From Halonotius roseus (GTDB lineage Archaea > Halobacteriota > Halobacteria > Halobacteriales > Haloferacaceae): a DNA stretch of 64,000 nt. The notes under the pieces were generated by a model, which was given only the letters and a program-made list of their open reading frames with translations, ran no database searches and was not told the origin of the DNA. Shown in pieces: positions 1-8,495 of this stretch. The stretch is from contig NZ_SESI01000003.1 of the NCBI RefSeq assembly GCF_006861655.1, positions 124,001-188,000 of the forward strand, given 5' to 3'. Made by a program: the position numbers and the translations under genes. Every line of letters starts with the position of its first letter. Positions within the stretch are counted from its first letter, which is position 1.

Positions 1-1132
1 GGTACTCACCGATGTCGGCGTCGGTCAGCGTCGCGTGCGTCGTCAACTCTTCGCGCCACTGGGCGGCGAGTTCGCGGCTCGGCACGAGGATCAGCGTCTC
101 GCCCCCAACGGCGACGAGCGCGGCGATGGCAGCGATGGTCTTTCCGCTGCCGGGCGGGCCGACGAAAACGCCAGCCTGTTGATCGAGGAAGGTGTCGACC
201 CACGCCTGCTGGTACTCTCGGAGCGTCGCCGTCAACTCCGCGTCGAGGGCGTCGCCGGTGTCGAGCTCGCGGTCGTCGGCGACCGGGTATCCCGCCTCGT
301 AGAGCACCCGTTTGACGGTGGCGACCTCGTCGCTGTTGACCCACGCTTCGGTGTCGGAGATCGGTGCGCGCAACGCGTCCTCAGGGAGTTTCTGCTCGGC
401 GACGTTGCCCATCAAGTTCTCGTTGGCCGCTTCAAGAACCGTATAGCCGTCATCGTGGGTTCGCAGGATGAACTGGCTGGCGCGCTCCCATTGGGCGGTC
501 ACCCACTCGTCGAGATGCGGCGACTCACGGGGCAACACCGAGTGCATCGCCGCCAACAACTCCTCAAGTTCGTCGTACGGCGCGGCCCAGATGTCCTCTT
601 GACGAATTCGGTAGAGATAGCCGCGGGTGCCGGGTTCGGTGCCGGTCGAATCGACGAGATGGGCGAACTGCGCGAGTTGCGCGCGGGTGTACTGGGTTGG
701 CTCGTCGACGACGATCTCCCGGCGGGTCGGAAAGAGAACGACGCGCTCGCGGCCCGCGAGGTCGCCGACGGTCGCGGGATACCAGACGACAGGATCGTGT
801 TCAACGTCGGCACTGTCGAGCTTGCCGGCGGTTTCGAGCGCGGCGAGTCCCTCTTGGGCTTCCTCGCGGCTACAATCGAGCCGACGGGCGACTTGGCTGG
901 CCGTAAGCACCGGTCGCTCCTCGGCGTCAACGACCTCGTAGAAGTCATCCAGCGAGAGCGACGACGCCGGGAGGTCAGTTATCTCGGCGTCATCCGGACG
1001 GTCACCTTCATCGGCAGCGTCGTCGGTAGCGTCGGCAGCCTCGTCAGCAACGTCGACATCGTCGCCATCAGTTGCGGGAGAGATATCGGGAGATGACTCG
1101 CCGTCGTCGACATCGCGGTCGGGATCGGTCAT
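1..1132 (-). CDS. rad25: Rad25/XPB-type DNA repair helicase (DEAD/DEAH box), C-terminal part outside window
   Basis: Superfamily 2 helicase, expected to unwind DNA during repair. The first 377 codons are present and the gene runs off the left edge. I chose the ATG at 1132 because it opens a frame that stays open to the edge. The first ~50 residues are an acidic, low-complexity tail (DPDRDVDDGESSPDISPATD), common in haloarchaea. A helix-turn-helix-like stretch (TASQVARRLDCSREEAQEGL) follows near residues 65-95. After a linker comes the helicase start, LREYQQAWVDTFL, then Walker A GPPGSGKT near residue 325 and motif Ia ILVPSRELAAQW. The DEAD/DEAH box and the second RecA domain lie outside. The Rad25 name rests on this order plus resemblance to haloarchaeal Rad25; another SF2 helicase is possible. 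Confidence 0.85.
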   Translation of the reverse strand, partial: MTDPDRDVDDGESSPDISPATDGDDVDVADEAADATDDAADEGDRPDDAEITDLPASSLSLDDFYEVVDAEERPVLTASQVARRLDCSREEAQEGLAALETAGKLDSADVEHDPVVWYPATVGDLAGRERVVLFPTRREIVVDEPTQYTRAQLAQFAHLVDSTGTEPGTRGYLYRIRQEDIWAAPYDELEELLAAMHSVLPRESPHLDEWVTAQWERASQFILRTHDDGYTVLEAANENLMGNVAEQKLPEDALRAPISDTEAWVNSDEVATVKRVLYEAGYPVADDRELDTGDALDAELTATLREYQQAWVDTFLDQQAGVFVGPPGSGKTIAAIAALVAVGGETLILVPSRELAAQWREELTTHATLTDADIGEY

Positions 1133-1200
1133 TGGGTGAGCAAGGCTGTCGAGCCACAAACCCGTTGTGACCGACGGTGGGCGGCCGAGGGATCGACGAC

Positions 1201-1839
1201 CTACCGCCGGCAGTGTCGCCGTTTCAGGTCGTCCTTCGAGCGAAACTGACCGTCGCAGTCGACACAGCTGACAGCTCTCTCACCGGCCGCGGTGACGACG
1301 CGGTGGCCGCCGATCTCGAAGGCGCGATCGACCGATCGCGGGCGGATGCGATCCGGGATCTGCTCGTCGCGGTGGCCGCTGAGATCCGCCCGTAGCCGGA
1401 TCGTTTGGAGATCCGTCTCGTTCCATCTGGCCTCCGCACGCGCGGTTTCCCAGTCGTCGATCGCCGTCCAGCCGGTGACAACGACCGGCGACTGCGTTTC
1501 GGTGTCGCCTACGACGATCACGTATCTAACACCGTGTTTCACGAGCGCGAACCGCCAGCCGTCGGTCGTGTTCCACCGAAGCTGTCCCTGTTTGATCGCC
1601 TCGGCGACGATCGGGACGGACACATACCGGCCCTGCTGGTGCAGTCGCTGCCGGAAGTGGTCTGTGTGGGCATACACCGCGGGCGTTCGCGGTGGGGGAT
1701 CCTCGGGAGAACGGTGCCGGCTTGGCGGGGCGGCACTCGGTTCGGCGCGGCCGACCGCGTCGGCGTACGCCGTCGGTTCGGGAAGCGACCTACCGCCGGG
1801 CGTCTCCTCGACACCCGGACTGGGCTGTCTGGATGCCAC
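1201..1839 (-). CDS. Conserved haloarchaeal protein with C-terminal Cys/His cluster
   Basis: 212 residues from a GTG start. Residues 1-60 are proline- and serine-rich and probably disordered. The centre (RYVSVPIVAEAIKQGQLRW, then FALVKHGVRYVIVVGDTE) is compact and looks like a small alpha/beta fold handling a nucleotide or nucleic acid. The C-terminus carries CVDCDGQFRSKDDLKRRHC, a C-x2-C...H-C arrangement that may bind zinc. I do not recognise a named family. It sits between the Rad25-like helicase and tbp on the same strand, with about 70 bases on each side. A TATA-like element centred about 29 bases upstream of the GTG suggests a leaderless transcript. Confidence 0.75.
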   Translation of the reverse strand: MASRQPSPGVEETPGGRSLPEPTAYADAVGRAEPSAAPPSRHRSPEDPPPRTPAVYAHTDHFRQRLHQQGRYVSVPIVAEAIKQGQLRWNTTDGWRFALVKHGVRYVIVVGDTETQSPVVVTGWTAIDDWETARAEARWNETDLQTIRLRADLSGHRDEQIPDRIRPRSVDRAFEIGGHRVVTAAGERAVSCVDCDGQFRSKDDLKRRHCRR

Positions 1840-1861
1840 TACGTGAACGTATCACAGGGAG

Positions 1862-1871
1862 GAATATAAGC
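1862..1871 (-). promoter_or_regulatory. TATA box of the Cys/His-cluster protein gene
   Basis: On the minus strand the sequence reads GCTTATATTC, a good haloarchaeal TATA element. It is centred about 29 bases upstream of the GTG at 1839, so transcription would start at or near the start codon. Confidence 0.5.
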
Positions 1872-1913
1872 TTTCATGCAACATCGGGTGGCCCCGACCG
1901 TCTTCCCGGAAGT

Positions 1914-2474
1914 TTAGCCGAGCAGGCCAAGTTCGTCGATGCGGTCGACGATCCGCTCGACAGCCGCACTCGCGTCGTCGACGGTCTTCCCGCCGGTGAT
2001 AACGACCTTCCCGCTGCCGAACAGCAGGATGACGACCTCCGGCTCGTCCATCCGGTAGACCAGCCCGGGGAACTGTTCGGGTTCGTACTCGACATCTTCG
2101 AGCCCGAGCCCGATCGCCAGCGCGTTGAGGTTGAGGCTGTGGCCCAGATCCGCACTGGAGACGATATTCTGGACGGTCACCTCGGGCGCGTCTTCGACCG
2201 GGATCCCCAGATCCCGAAGCTTGCCGAAGATGATATCGAGGGCGTCGTGTACGTCGGCGATGCTTTTCGCGCCGGTACAGACGATCTTGCCCGACCGGAA
2301 GATCAGGGCTGCTGCCTTCGGTTCTTGGGTGCGGTAGACCAACCCGGGGAAATTGTCGGGGTTGAAGTCCGCCCCTGGCAGGTCGGTGGCGAGTGCTTCG
2401 AGGTCGAGTTCCTGCCCGATCCCCGTCGATGCGACAACGTTCTGGATCTCGATGGAGTCAGCCGGCGCGCTCAT
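1914..2474 (-). CDS. tbp: TATA-box-binding protein (TBP/TFIID homologue)
   Basis: General transcription initiation factor that binds the archaeal TATA box and recruits TFB. The 186-residue length is normal. The two-fold repeat is visible: IEIQNVVASTGIGQELDLEA opens the first half (about residues 8-95) and VTVQNIVSSADLGHSLNLNA the second. Each half has the FPGLVYR motif and a SGKIVCTGAKS or SGKVVITGGKT motif. The ATG at 2474 is preferred over an open upstream extension because the fold begins immediately after MSAPADS and a TATA element lies 36-46 bases upstream. It is divergent from dnaJ, with four 23-bp repeats between them. Haloarchaea usually have several TBPs; this sequence has no obvious oddity. 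Confidence 0.97.
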   Translation of the reverse strand: MSAPADSIEIQNVVASTGIGQELDLEALATDLPGADFNPDNFPGLVYRTQEPKAAALIFRSGKIVCTGAKSIADVHDALDIIFGKLRDLGIPVEDAPEVTVQNIVSSADLGHSLNLNALAIGLGLEDVEYEPEQFPGLVYRMDEPEVVILLFGSGKVVITGGKTVDDASAAVERIVDRIDELGLLG

Positions 2475-2510
2475 TGGTCTGTATCGAAGGGCCGAACGGA
2501 TAAAAGGCCC

Positions 2511-2520
2511 CCTTATAAAC
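2511..2520 (-). promoter_or_regulatory. Probable TATA box of tbp
   Basis: The minus strand reads GTTTATAAGG, 36-46 bases upstream of the tbp ATG. This would give a 5' leader of roughly 10-15 bases. The core TTATAA is self-complementary, so it could in principle also be read on the other strand. Confidence 0.45.
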
Positions 2521-2550
2521 GCTTTCGGCGACAGCGGGTTCGGCTGAGTC

Positions 2551-2642
2551 GTCGTCGACGGTGAACACCATTTGTCGTCGACGAGGAACGCCATTCGTCG
2601 GCGACAATGAATCCTATTCGTCGTCGACACCGAAGACACGCA
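2551..2642. repeat. Four direct repeats of exact 23-base period between tbp and dnaJ
   Basis: Four units start at 2551, 2574, 2597 and 2620. Each begins with GTCGTCGAC (unit 3: GTCGGCGAC). In the first three units this is followed by a GAA-containing middle and an end of the form C-C/T-ATT. The period is 23 bases, close to two helical turns, so all units face the same side of the helix. They lie 77-168 bases upstream of tbp and 112-203 bases upstream of dnaJ. Because 23 is not a multiple of three, this is not a coding repeat. A multimeric regulator-binding array is the natural reading. Confidence 0.7.
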
Positions 2643-2753
2643 CACCGCCGGAGACAGCCGAACCGAGCCAGCAGGCGTCGTTGCGGGCGTCTCGGGGGTG
2701 AGTCCGGAAGCCGCGTTTTTCAAGTAGTCGCGCTAACTAGCGAAGGATAACTG

Positions 2754-3923
2754 ATGAGCGAGGACTTCTATGATGCCCTGGGCGTCTCACGTGACGCCTC
2801 AGAAGACGAGATCAAGCAGGCCTATCGGGAGAAAGCCTCGAAATACCACCCTGACGTGAGCGACGAACCCGACGCCGAGGAGAAGTTCAAGAAGATCAAG
2901 ACGGCCAAGGAGGTGTTGACCGACGAGGAGAAACGCCAGGCCTACGACCAGATGGGCCACGAGCGGTTCGAGGAGGCCGAAAAGCGCGGCGGCTTCGACG
3001 ACGGCCGCGGCGGAGCCGGCGGGATGGGCGGCATGGGCGGTTTCGGCGGTGGCGGTGCCGGCGGTGCCGGCGGCTTCGAGGATATCTTCGAGCAGTTCTT
3101 CGGCGGTGGCCGCGGCGGTGGCGGCGGTGGCGGCAACCGCCCCCGACAGGGACGGGATCTTCGCACGTCGATGGAGATCACCCTCGAAGAAGCCTACGAG
3201 GGCGTCGACAAGGAGTTCACCGTCACCCGGCCCGAGGAGTGTGACACCTGTAGCGGTGAGGGTCACCCGCCGGAAGCGGACGTGAGCACCTGTCCGGAGT
3301 GTAACGGTGCCGGCGAGGTACGGCAGGTCCAACAGACGCCGTTCGGCCGCGTCCAACAGCGATCGACCTGTCGACGCTGTGGCGGCGAAGGCGAGGTCGC
3401 CGATCAGACCTGCGGCACCTGCGGCGGCGACGGTATCGTCGAAAACGAGGTGACGCTGACCGTCGAGGTGCCGGCCGGCATCAGAACCGGTCAAACCCTC
3501 CGGATGGACGGCGAGGGCGGCCCCGGCGAGAACGGCGGCCCGGCCGGCGATCTCCTCATCGATGTCGAGGTGGCAGAGCACGAGGAGTTCGAACGCGACG
3601 GCGACGACCTCCACTACAATCAGCCGATCTCCTTCCCACAGGCGGTTTTCGGCGATACGATCGAGGTGCCGACGCTGGACGGCACGAAAAAGCTCGACAT
3701 CCCCGATGGCACCCAAAGCGGCGAGCGGTTCCGCCTGAAGGGCCTCGGCATGCCGCGACTGCGGAGCCGGCGTAACGGCCATCTCTACGTGACCGTTCAG
3801 GTCGTCACCCCCGACTCCCTCAACGACGACCAGAAGGAGGCCCTCGAAGCCTTCGCCGAGGCTGGCGGCGAGCAGGTCGATGTCTCCGAGGGCTTCTTCG
3901 AGAAGATCAAAAACAGCTTCTGA
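2754..3923 (+). CDS. dnaJ: Chaperone DnaJ (Hsp40, type I)
   Basis: Co-chaperone that stimulates the DnaK ATPase and holds unfolded protein. 389 residues, a normal length. The J domain is at 1-70 with HPD at 32-34. A long Gly/Met/Phe-rich linker follows at 80-130. The zinc-binding region has four CxxC pairs at C163/C166, C180/C183, C206/C209 and C220/C223. The C-terminal substrate-binding domains follow, ending in the SEGFFEKIKNSF tail typical of DnaJ. dnaK and grpE are not in the window, so this copy is separated from its usual partners or they lie elsewhere. The upstream region holds the 23-base repeats and a weak AT-rich stretch near 2716. Confidence 0.97.
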   Translation: MSEDFYDALGVSRDASEDEIKQAYREKASKYHPDVSDEPDAEEKFKKIKTAKEVLTDEEKRQAYDQMGHERFEEAEKRGGFDDGRGGAGGMGGMGGFGGGGAGGAGGFEDIFEQFFGGGRGGGGGGGNRPRQGRDLRTSMEITLEEAYEGVDKEFTVTRPEECDTCSGEGHPPEADVSTCPECNGAGEVRQVQQTPFGRVQQRSTCRRCGGEGEVADQTCGTCGGDGIVENEVTLTVEVPAGIRTGQTLRMDGEGGPGENGGPAGDLLIDVEVAEHEEFERDGDDLHYNQPISFPQAVFGDTIEVPTLDGTKKLDIPDGTQSGERFRLKGLGMPRLRSRRNGHLYVTVQVVTPDSLNDDQKEALEAFAEAGGEQVDVSEGFFEKIKNSF

Positions 3924-3944
3924 GAGTCTGTCGGTGTCGACGCC

Positions 3945-5699
3945 TTACTGCCACTCAACATCCGACAGCGTGCGCTGTACGGCCTCCTCGCCGACCGCTG
4001 CGGCCAGCGACGCAAAGCCGGCGCGCTCGGCGCGGTCGGTCGCGTTGGCGACGAGTCGTGAGACGATGAACTCCGGGGTCGATTTGCCGACGGTGCCAAA
4101 CCGCGGCTGGTAGTCAACCTGGAGTTCGAGCTCGGGATCAAGCCCCTCGGCGAAGATGCCGTCGATCCGGGCGGTCTCGGGTAGCGGGCTCAGGTCGTCG
4201 GCGAGATGAGTCACGTAGACGCCGAGGGCCGACTGGTCGACTGTCAGCGACACCAGCCCGTTGAGCAGGTCGGCCGCCCGGCCGGGTTCGGTGATCGCCT
4301 CGAACTCATCGACCAACATCAGCGTCCGGCCATCGCCCGTCAGCGGCGGAACGATGGATTTCAGCGTCGACTCCAACACGCCAGCGTTGAACGAGGCGTG
4401 GCGGCGATGGAAAACGATCGTCTCGAACTGGCCAACCTCCGCCTCGTCGGCTGGCACCGGCAGCCCCATCGCTGCCAGCAGGGCGACCTGGCTCAGCGTC
4501 TCCAACAGCGTCGTTTTTCCGCCGGAGTTCGCGCCCGTCAGCACCGCCACGCGATCGCCGGTCGGCGGCGACAGCGACCGGGCGGTGTCGGTGAGGCCGT
4601 GATTCCCAACCGCGTAGGTGATCGGCTGCACGTCGCCATCGAGAAAGAGATTGCGGGCGTTTCGCACCGCCAGCCCGTCGTCGACGAGATCGGGTCGCCG
4701 AAGATCGAAAGCGGCCGCAAACCGCCCCAGCGAGAGATCAAGGGCGATGTCGCCGATCGCGGTGACGGCGGCGGTCACGTCGGCGTCGGCCGCCGCGATG
4801 CGATCCTGTAGCTCGGCGGCGACCGTTTCTTCTCGCTCGTCGACCGCGGTTTCGAGGTCGTCGACCAGCGCGCGCAGCGTCTGGCTGACGAAATCGGCGG
4901 CGTCGACAGCGTCGTCGGCCCCGGCCGACCGCACCCGGGGCGGTTCGATCCCGGTCTCGCTCGCAATGTGTTCGATGACACCCGCTTGCAGCGCGTCCAT
5001 ATCGCGGACGCCATCGCTTCGTACCGTCTCGATGATATCGAAGGCCGCGTTGTTGAGATCGGCGGCCGCGTCGCGCTCGGCCCGGAGCGCGTCGAGTTCG
5101 TCGTCGGCTCCCTCGGCGACTACCACGCCATCGTCGGTCTCCCGGACGGCCCCGAGCGCGCCTTTGGCTTCTTGCAGGGCGTCGCTGTCGATCCCGGCTA
5201 AGGCGTCGAACGGCTCGCCCGCGAGCCCGACAGCATCGAGTTCGAGGGCGGCCTCAACGGCCGCGCTGTCGGTGCCGCCGGCGTCGTCGTAGGCGTCGAA
5301 GGCGTCGATCACCCGCTCGCGGTCGTCATCGCCCAGCTCGATCCAGGCATCTTTCGCGGCCAACACGCGATCGAGGCGGTCGGCCATCGCCTCCCGCGTT
5401 GACAGCGGCGTCATCACGCGGATTCGGTCGGCGGCGTGGTTCGTGAGAGCGTACTCGCTGGCGACCGACAGCAGCTCGTCGTAGACATCGCGGGTGTCAC
5501 CGGTGCCGAGCACCTCGATGCCGTCGGTGCCGCTGGCCCGCCGGAGGATCCTGATCGCCCGGCCGCGGGGGACGCCGGCGGCGGCGAGCGTCCGGATGTC
5601 GGCGTTCTCGATGGCGGCGATGGCGTCGGGTTCGCCGATCGACTCACGGAGCAGCGCGGCCGTCTTCGGCCCGATGCCCCAAAACTCCTCTAAGCGCAT
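3945..5699 (-). CDS. MutS-family ATPase (archaeal MutS2/MutS5-like)
   Basis: 584 residues. The N-terminus has a helix-hairpin-helix-like motif (FWGIGPKTAALLRES, 6-20). A long helical region fills about 70-330 (the MutS core/clamp equivalent). The MutS ATPase domain follows, with Walker A TGANSGGKTTLLE (388-400), the family motif following it, Walker B LMLVDEFEA (460-468) and a downstream THLADDL. It lacks the mismatch-recognition domain I of MutS and the Smr nuclease tail of bacterial MutS2. It therefore belongs to the short archaeal MutS-like group, whose role (recombination control or DNA binding) is not settled. It converges on dnaJ with about 20 bases between stops. Confidence 0.88.
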   Translation of the reverse strand: MRLEEFWGIGPKTAALLRESIGEPDAIAAIENADIRTLAAAGVPRGRAIRILRRASGTDGIEVLGTGDTRDVYDELLSVASEYALTNHAADRIRVMTPLSTREAMADRLDRVLAAKDAWIELGDDDRERVIDAFDAYDDAGGTDSAAVEAALELDAVGLAGEPFDALAGIDSDALQEAKGALGAVRETDDGVVVAEGADDELDALRAERDAAADLNNAAFDIIETVRSDGVRDMDALQAGVIEHIASETGIEPPRVRSAGADDAVDAADFVSQTLRALVDDLETAVDEREETVAAELQDRIAAADADVTAAVTAIGDIALDLSLGRFAAAFDLRRPDLVDDGLAVRNARNLFLDGDVQPITYAVGNHGLTDTARSLSPPTGDRVAVLTGANSGGKTTLLETLSQVALLAAMGLPVPADEAEVGQFETIVFHRRHASFNAGVLESTLKSIVPPLTGDGRTLMLVDEFEAITEPGRAADLLNGLVSLTVDQSALGVYVTHLADDLSPLPETARIDGIFAEGLDPELELQVDYQPRFGTVGKSTPEFIVSRLVANATDRAERAGFASLAAAVGEEAVQRTLSDVEWQ

Positions 5700-5785
5700 A
5701 TCCGAGGGTTTGGAGCCGGCGGCTTAGCGTTTGTTATGCAGCTACCGGTCGTTGAAAGCGAGCAAGCAACTTGGCGCGATGGCCA

Positions 5786-6030
5786 GCCGACCAACTGCCG
5801 CCCTGGCGGACTGAAAGGGCGAGACGCGCTCGGCGAACCCGGACGAAGCAAGCACCGCAGTGAGCGAAGCGAACGAGGAGCGCAGCGAGCGCGCGGTCGA
5901 CCGCAGGGAGACCGCGACCCTCTCGAACGGCGACCGAAGGGAGTCGTGAGAGTCCCGGGAGTCGAGCGTGTCGAGGGCTTTCTACACTGCTCCATCTCAT
6001 GCAACTGCTTGTCTGGACACACTACATTGG
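5786..6030 (+). repeat. Dispersed structured element, copy 1 (gene-free 5700-6076)
   Basis: The head GCCGACCAACTGCCGCCCTG runs into GACTGAAAGGGCGAG. The core contains CGCAGTGAGCGAAG (5856-5869) and GAACGAGGAGCGCAGCGAGC. The tail is GAGGGCTTTCTACA, followed by TCTGGACACACTAC. The same blocks occur in the same order at 13496 and 56603. This copy carries an extra segment after the core that includes the perfect 12-base palindrome GCGGTCGACCGC (5893-5904). GAAAG in the head can pair with CTTTC in the tail. The element ends 47 bases before the ATG of the M24 peptidase. The upstream MutS gene is divergent, so this copy is not a transcription terminator. Any reading frames across it are unlikely to be genes. 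Confidence 0.8.
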
Positions 6031-6076
6031 CCGTTCAAAACGAGACCACTACGTATCGGGGCCGTTAAACACCAAT

Positions 6077-7255
6077 ATGGAGCCGGATCTGTCCGCCCTC
6101 GACGATCACCTCGCCGACCACGGTGTCGACGGCTATCTCATCGACGCCGACAGCACCGACCCGAACCAGCGATACCTCTCTGGGTTCGACGCCCCGGATC
6201 CGTTTCTGACCTGCTATACACCCGACGGCCTCGCCGTCCTCGTCTCCGGGCTGGAGTACGGCCGCGCGGTCACCGAGAGCCGCGCCGACACGGTGAAACG
6301 ACCGGCCGACTACGACCGCCGCCAGCTTGTTTCGGAACATGGCCCGACCGAAGCCAGCCATCGGGTCAACAGCGCGTTTCTGGCCGATTGCGGCGTCGAC
6401 AGCGTCTTTGTTCCCGATCGGTTCCCGCTGTCGACGGCCGACGGACTCCGCGAGCAGGGCCACACCGTCAGCGTCGACACTGACGACGTGCTGATGGACA
6501 TCCGATCGGTGAAAACGCCCGAGGAGATCGACCACATCCGCGCAGCCCAACGCGCCAACGAGGCGGCGATGGCGGCCGCCGAATCGCTGCTCGCGGCCGC
6601 CAGCGTCGACAGCGACGGGCGACTCAGCCACGAGGGCGACCCCCTCACCAGCGAGCGCGTCAAACACGAGATCGAGGCGACGCTACTAGAAGACGGCTAC
6701 GGGCTCGATTCGACGATCGTCGCCGGCGGCGCGCAGGCCGCCGATCCCCACGAGCGCGGCAGCGGCCCGCTGTGGGGCGACGAGGCGATCATCATCGACA
6801 TCTTCCCGCAGGATAAGACCACGGGCTACCACGCCGACATGACCCGCACGTTCTGTGTCGGCGAGCCCGGCGAAACGATCAGCGAGTGGTACGACCTCAC
6901 CGAGCGCGCTCTCGATGCGGCCCTCGGTGCGGTCGAAGCCGGCGCGAGCGGCGCGGACGTACATGCCGCCGCCTGCGAGATCTACGAGGACGCCGGCCTG
7001 CCAACCTTCCGCACCGATCCGTCGACCGAAACCGGCTTCATCCACACGACCGGCCACGGCGTCGGGTTGGCGATCCACGAACAGCCGCGGCTCAGCACCG
7101 AGGGCGGCGAGCTTGCGGCGGGCCAGGTCATCACGGTCGAACCCGGGCTCTACGATCCCGATGTGGGCGGCGTTCGCATCGAGGACATCATCGTCGTCAC
7201 CGAGAACGGCTACGAGAATCTGACCGACTACCCACGGACGTTTGTCGTCGACTGA
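6077..7255 (+). CDS. M24 family metallopeptidase (Xaa-Pro aminopeptidase-like)
   Basis: 392 residues, two-domain pita-bread peptidase expected to remove an N-terminal residue next to proline. Residues 1-150 form the creatinase-like N domain. The C domain has all five metal ligands in order: D in IIDIFPQ, D in YHADMTRTF, H in TTGHGVGLAIHE, E in ITVEPGLY and E in GGVRIEDIIV. The ATG at 6077 is preferred because the frame extension to 5999 overlaps the dispersed element and lacks family similarity. It is not followed closely by another gene; the next ~200 bases are AT-richer. Confidence 0.93.
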   Translation: MEPDLSALDDHLADHGVDGYLIDADSTDPNQRYLSGFDAPDPFLTCYTPDGLAVLVSGLEYGRAVTESRADTVKRPADYDRRQLVSEHGPTEASHRVNSAFLADCGVDSVFVPDRFPLSTADGLREQGHTVSVDTDDVLMDIRSVKTPEEIDHIRAAQRANEAAMAAAESLLAAASVDSDGRLSHEGDPLTSERVKHEIEATLLEDGYGLDSTIVAGGAQAADPHERGSGPLWGDEAIIIDIFPQDKTTGYHADMTRTFCVGEPGETISEWYDLTERALDAALGAVEAGASGADVHAAACEIYEDAGLPTFRTDPSTETGFIHTTGHGVGLAIHEQPRLSTEGGELAAGQVITVEPGLYDPDVGGVRIEDIIVVTENGYENLTDYPRTFVVD

Positions 7256-7421
7256 GCAGCCCGCGAGGGCGGGCACGGCCGAGCATGGCCGATCGTGATG
7301 TGTGGTGCTGGCACCGACATCGGACTGTGGTGGATTCGAACTTTGTGCCCCAAAATAGGTATCACTGCTAGCTATTGTGAAGCTATAGTTACAAATCTAG
7401 CAATCAGATAGTCAGTACACC

Positions 7422-7435
7422 AAAATAATTATTTT
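7422..7435. promoter_or_regulatory. Perfect AT palindrome in AT-rich intergenic stretch
   Basis: AAAATAATTATTTT is a perfect 14-base palindrome, 22 bases before the ATG of the 79-residue frame at 7458. The surrounding 7340-7460 stretch is clearly AT-richer than its neighbours and probably contains the promoter for the small genes that follow. Confidence 0.4.
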
Positions 7436-7457
7436 CACCCGGAATATCAACAATGGT

Positions 7458-7697
7458 ATGATTATCGATGGGGCTCCCCGAGACAGCCGCGATCTCGGAC
7501 AGCGGGATGCATGCCGCGTGGGCAGGGTGATCGACCGGATCGATGTGTCAGCGGGCACCGACCGAAACCGGATCAACGACTTGGGCGCGCTTGGATCGGC
7601 GGCTGTCGATGCAACGATCAGCAACCCCTCCCGCACCCTTCCGGTCGATCGCTTCGATCACCACCTCGTCGATACCGAGGTCGATCCCGATGAGTGA
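7458..7697 (+). CDS. Possible small protein, translationally coupled to the HalOD1 gene
   Basis: 79 residues, not recognised. Codon choice is haloarchaeal (mostly C or G in third position). Its stop overlaps the start of the HalOD1 gene (ATGAGTGA), an arrangement typical of coupled genes. It has no signal peptide, membrane segment or clear motif; the C-terminus (VDRFDHHLVDTEVDPDE) is acidic. A truncated or decayed relative of the neighbouring gene is also possible. Confidence 0.4.
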   Translation: MIIDGAPRDSRDLGQRDACRVGRVIDRIDVSAGTDRNRINDLGALGSAAVDATISNPSRTLPVDRFDHHLVDTEVDPDE

Positions 7698-8034
7698 CGA
7701 CGAGCCCTCGGTCAGACACGGCCCAGAGACCGAGGGGTATGTAACGACGATCGATCCAGCCGACACCGAGCCGACCTACGCTGTTGTCCTGTTACTCCAG
7801 GCCTGCGAGAACGCCGAAGGGATCGAGCTGCCGCCGCTGTATGAGGTCATCAACTGTGACGCGCTCAATCAGCTCCTCGTCGGATACACGCGGTGTGCGC
7901 CGACCCAACACGTTCGGCTTGAATACACTACAACGGCCTTCGAGTTGACCGTGGAGTGTCAGGATGGAACGGCAGAAATGCGGCTGTGTCCCGACGCGGA
8001 GCCAACGACTGACGACACTGATCCCAGCCGATAG
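7690..8034 (+). CDS. HalOD1 output-domain protein
   Basis: 114 residues. HalOD1 is a small haloarchaeal domain found alone or behind sensory domains; it is thought to be a signalling output module without a known reaction. The family pattern is visible: AVVLLLQACENAEGIELPPL, then YEVINCDALNQLL, then a C-terminal beta hairpin LEYTTTAFELTVECQDGTAE. It is preceded by an overlapping small frame and followed 80 bases later by a cohesin-like protein gene on the same strand. Confidence 0.75.
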   Translation: MSDDEPSVRHGPETEGYVTTIDPADTEPTYAVVLLLQACENAEGIELPPLYEVINCDALNQLLVGYTRCAPTQHVRLEYTTTAFELTVECQDGTAEMRLCPDAEPTTDDTDPSR

Positions 8035-8114
8035 TACGCGGCAGTCGGCTGCGAAGACCCTCGTTTTCGACGGCGAACCGAAACCCACAGGCCAGCTGCG
8101 AGCCATCGGTCGGC

Positions 8115-8483
8115 ATGAGCAACGAGCACCCAACGACCGCCGTCAGCGTCGTCATCACCGACGCGCCGGCCGGCGTGCAGAAGTACACCGCCCGGATCGC
8201 CTGCGATGCGGCCGGCGAGATCACCATCGAGGCTGTCGAGCCGGGCGTGTTGGAACGCTACTTCGAGGTCGTCGACGGCGGCGTGGGCTCGGCGTTCGTC
8301 CGAGTTCGGGCGGTCGATATGACCGGCGAGGCGGGCGCGCTCAGTGATCCCGCGTCGCTGTTTACGATCCGGTTCAGCGAGGCTGTCCCGCCGACATCGA
8401 TCACGCTTACCTTCGAAACACTCCAGGATCACGACGGCGAGACGATCCCGGATGAAGCGGTGCGTTTTGATGCGGTTGAGTGA
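8115..8483 (+). CDS. Cohesin-like beta-sandwich protein without signal peptide
   Basis: 122 residues. The pattern SVVITDAPAGVQKYTARIAC, a central AFVRVRAVDMTGEAGALSDP and a closing LFTIRFSEA...SITLTFETL resembles the cohesin-type beta-sandwich found in haloarchaeal surface proteins. Here it stands alone, with no Sec or Tat signal, no anchor and no dockerin nearby, so a cytoplasmic role or loss of the exported parts is possible. The assignment is by pattern only. The gene converges on vapC with about 12 bases between ends. Confidence 0.6.
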   Translation: MSNEHPTTAVSVVITDAPAGVQKYTARIACDAAGEITIEAVEPGVLERYFEVVDGGVGSAFVRVRAVDMTGEAGALSDPASLFTIRFSEAVPPTSITLTFETLQDHDGETIPDEAVRFDAVE

Positions 8484-8495
8484 TAAAAACGAGCG

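Noticed and set aside
35..1096. Long plus-strand frame opposite the helicase gene
   Set aside because: Its codon pattern is the mirror of the minus-strand helicase, which has clear motifs; the plus frame has none.
2551..2642. 23-base repeats as CRISPR
   Set aside because: The period is 23 in total with no unique spacers, and units are degenerate.
5690..6022. Minus-strand frame encoding RCRKPSALS-like protein in the dispersed element; similar frames at 13465-13651 and 56562-56864
   Set aside because: The apparent protein similarity follows from the shared DNA element; stops, frames and lengths differ and composition is not coding-like.
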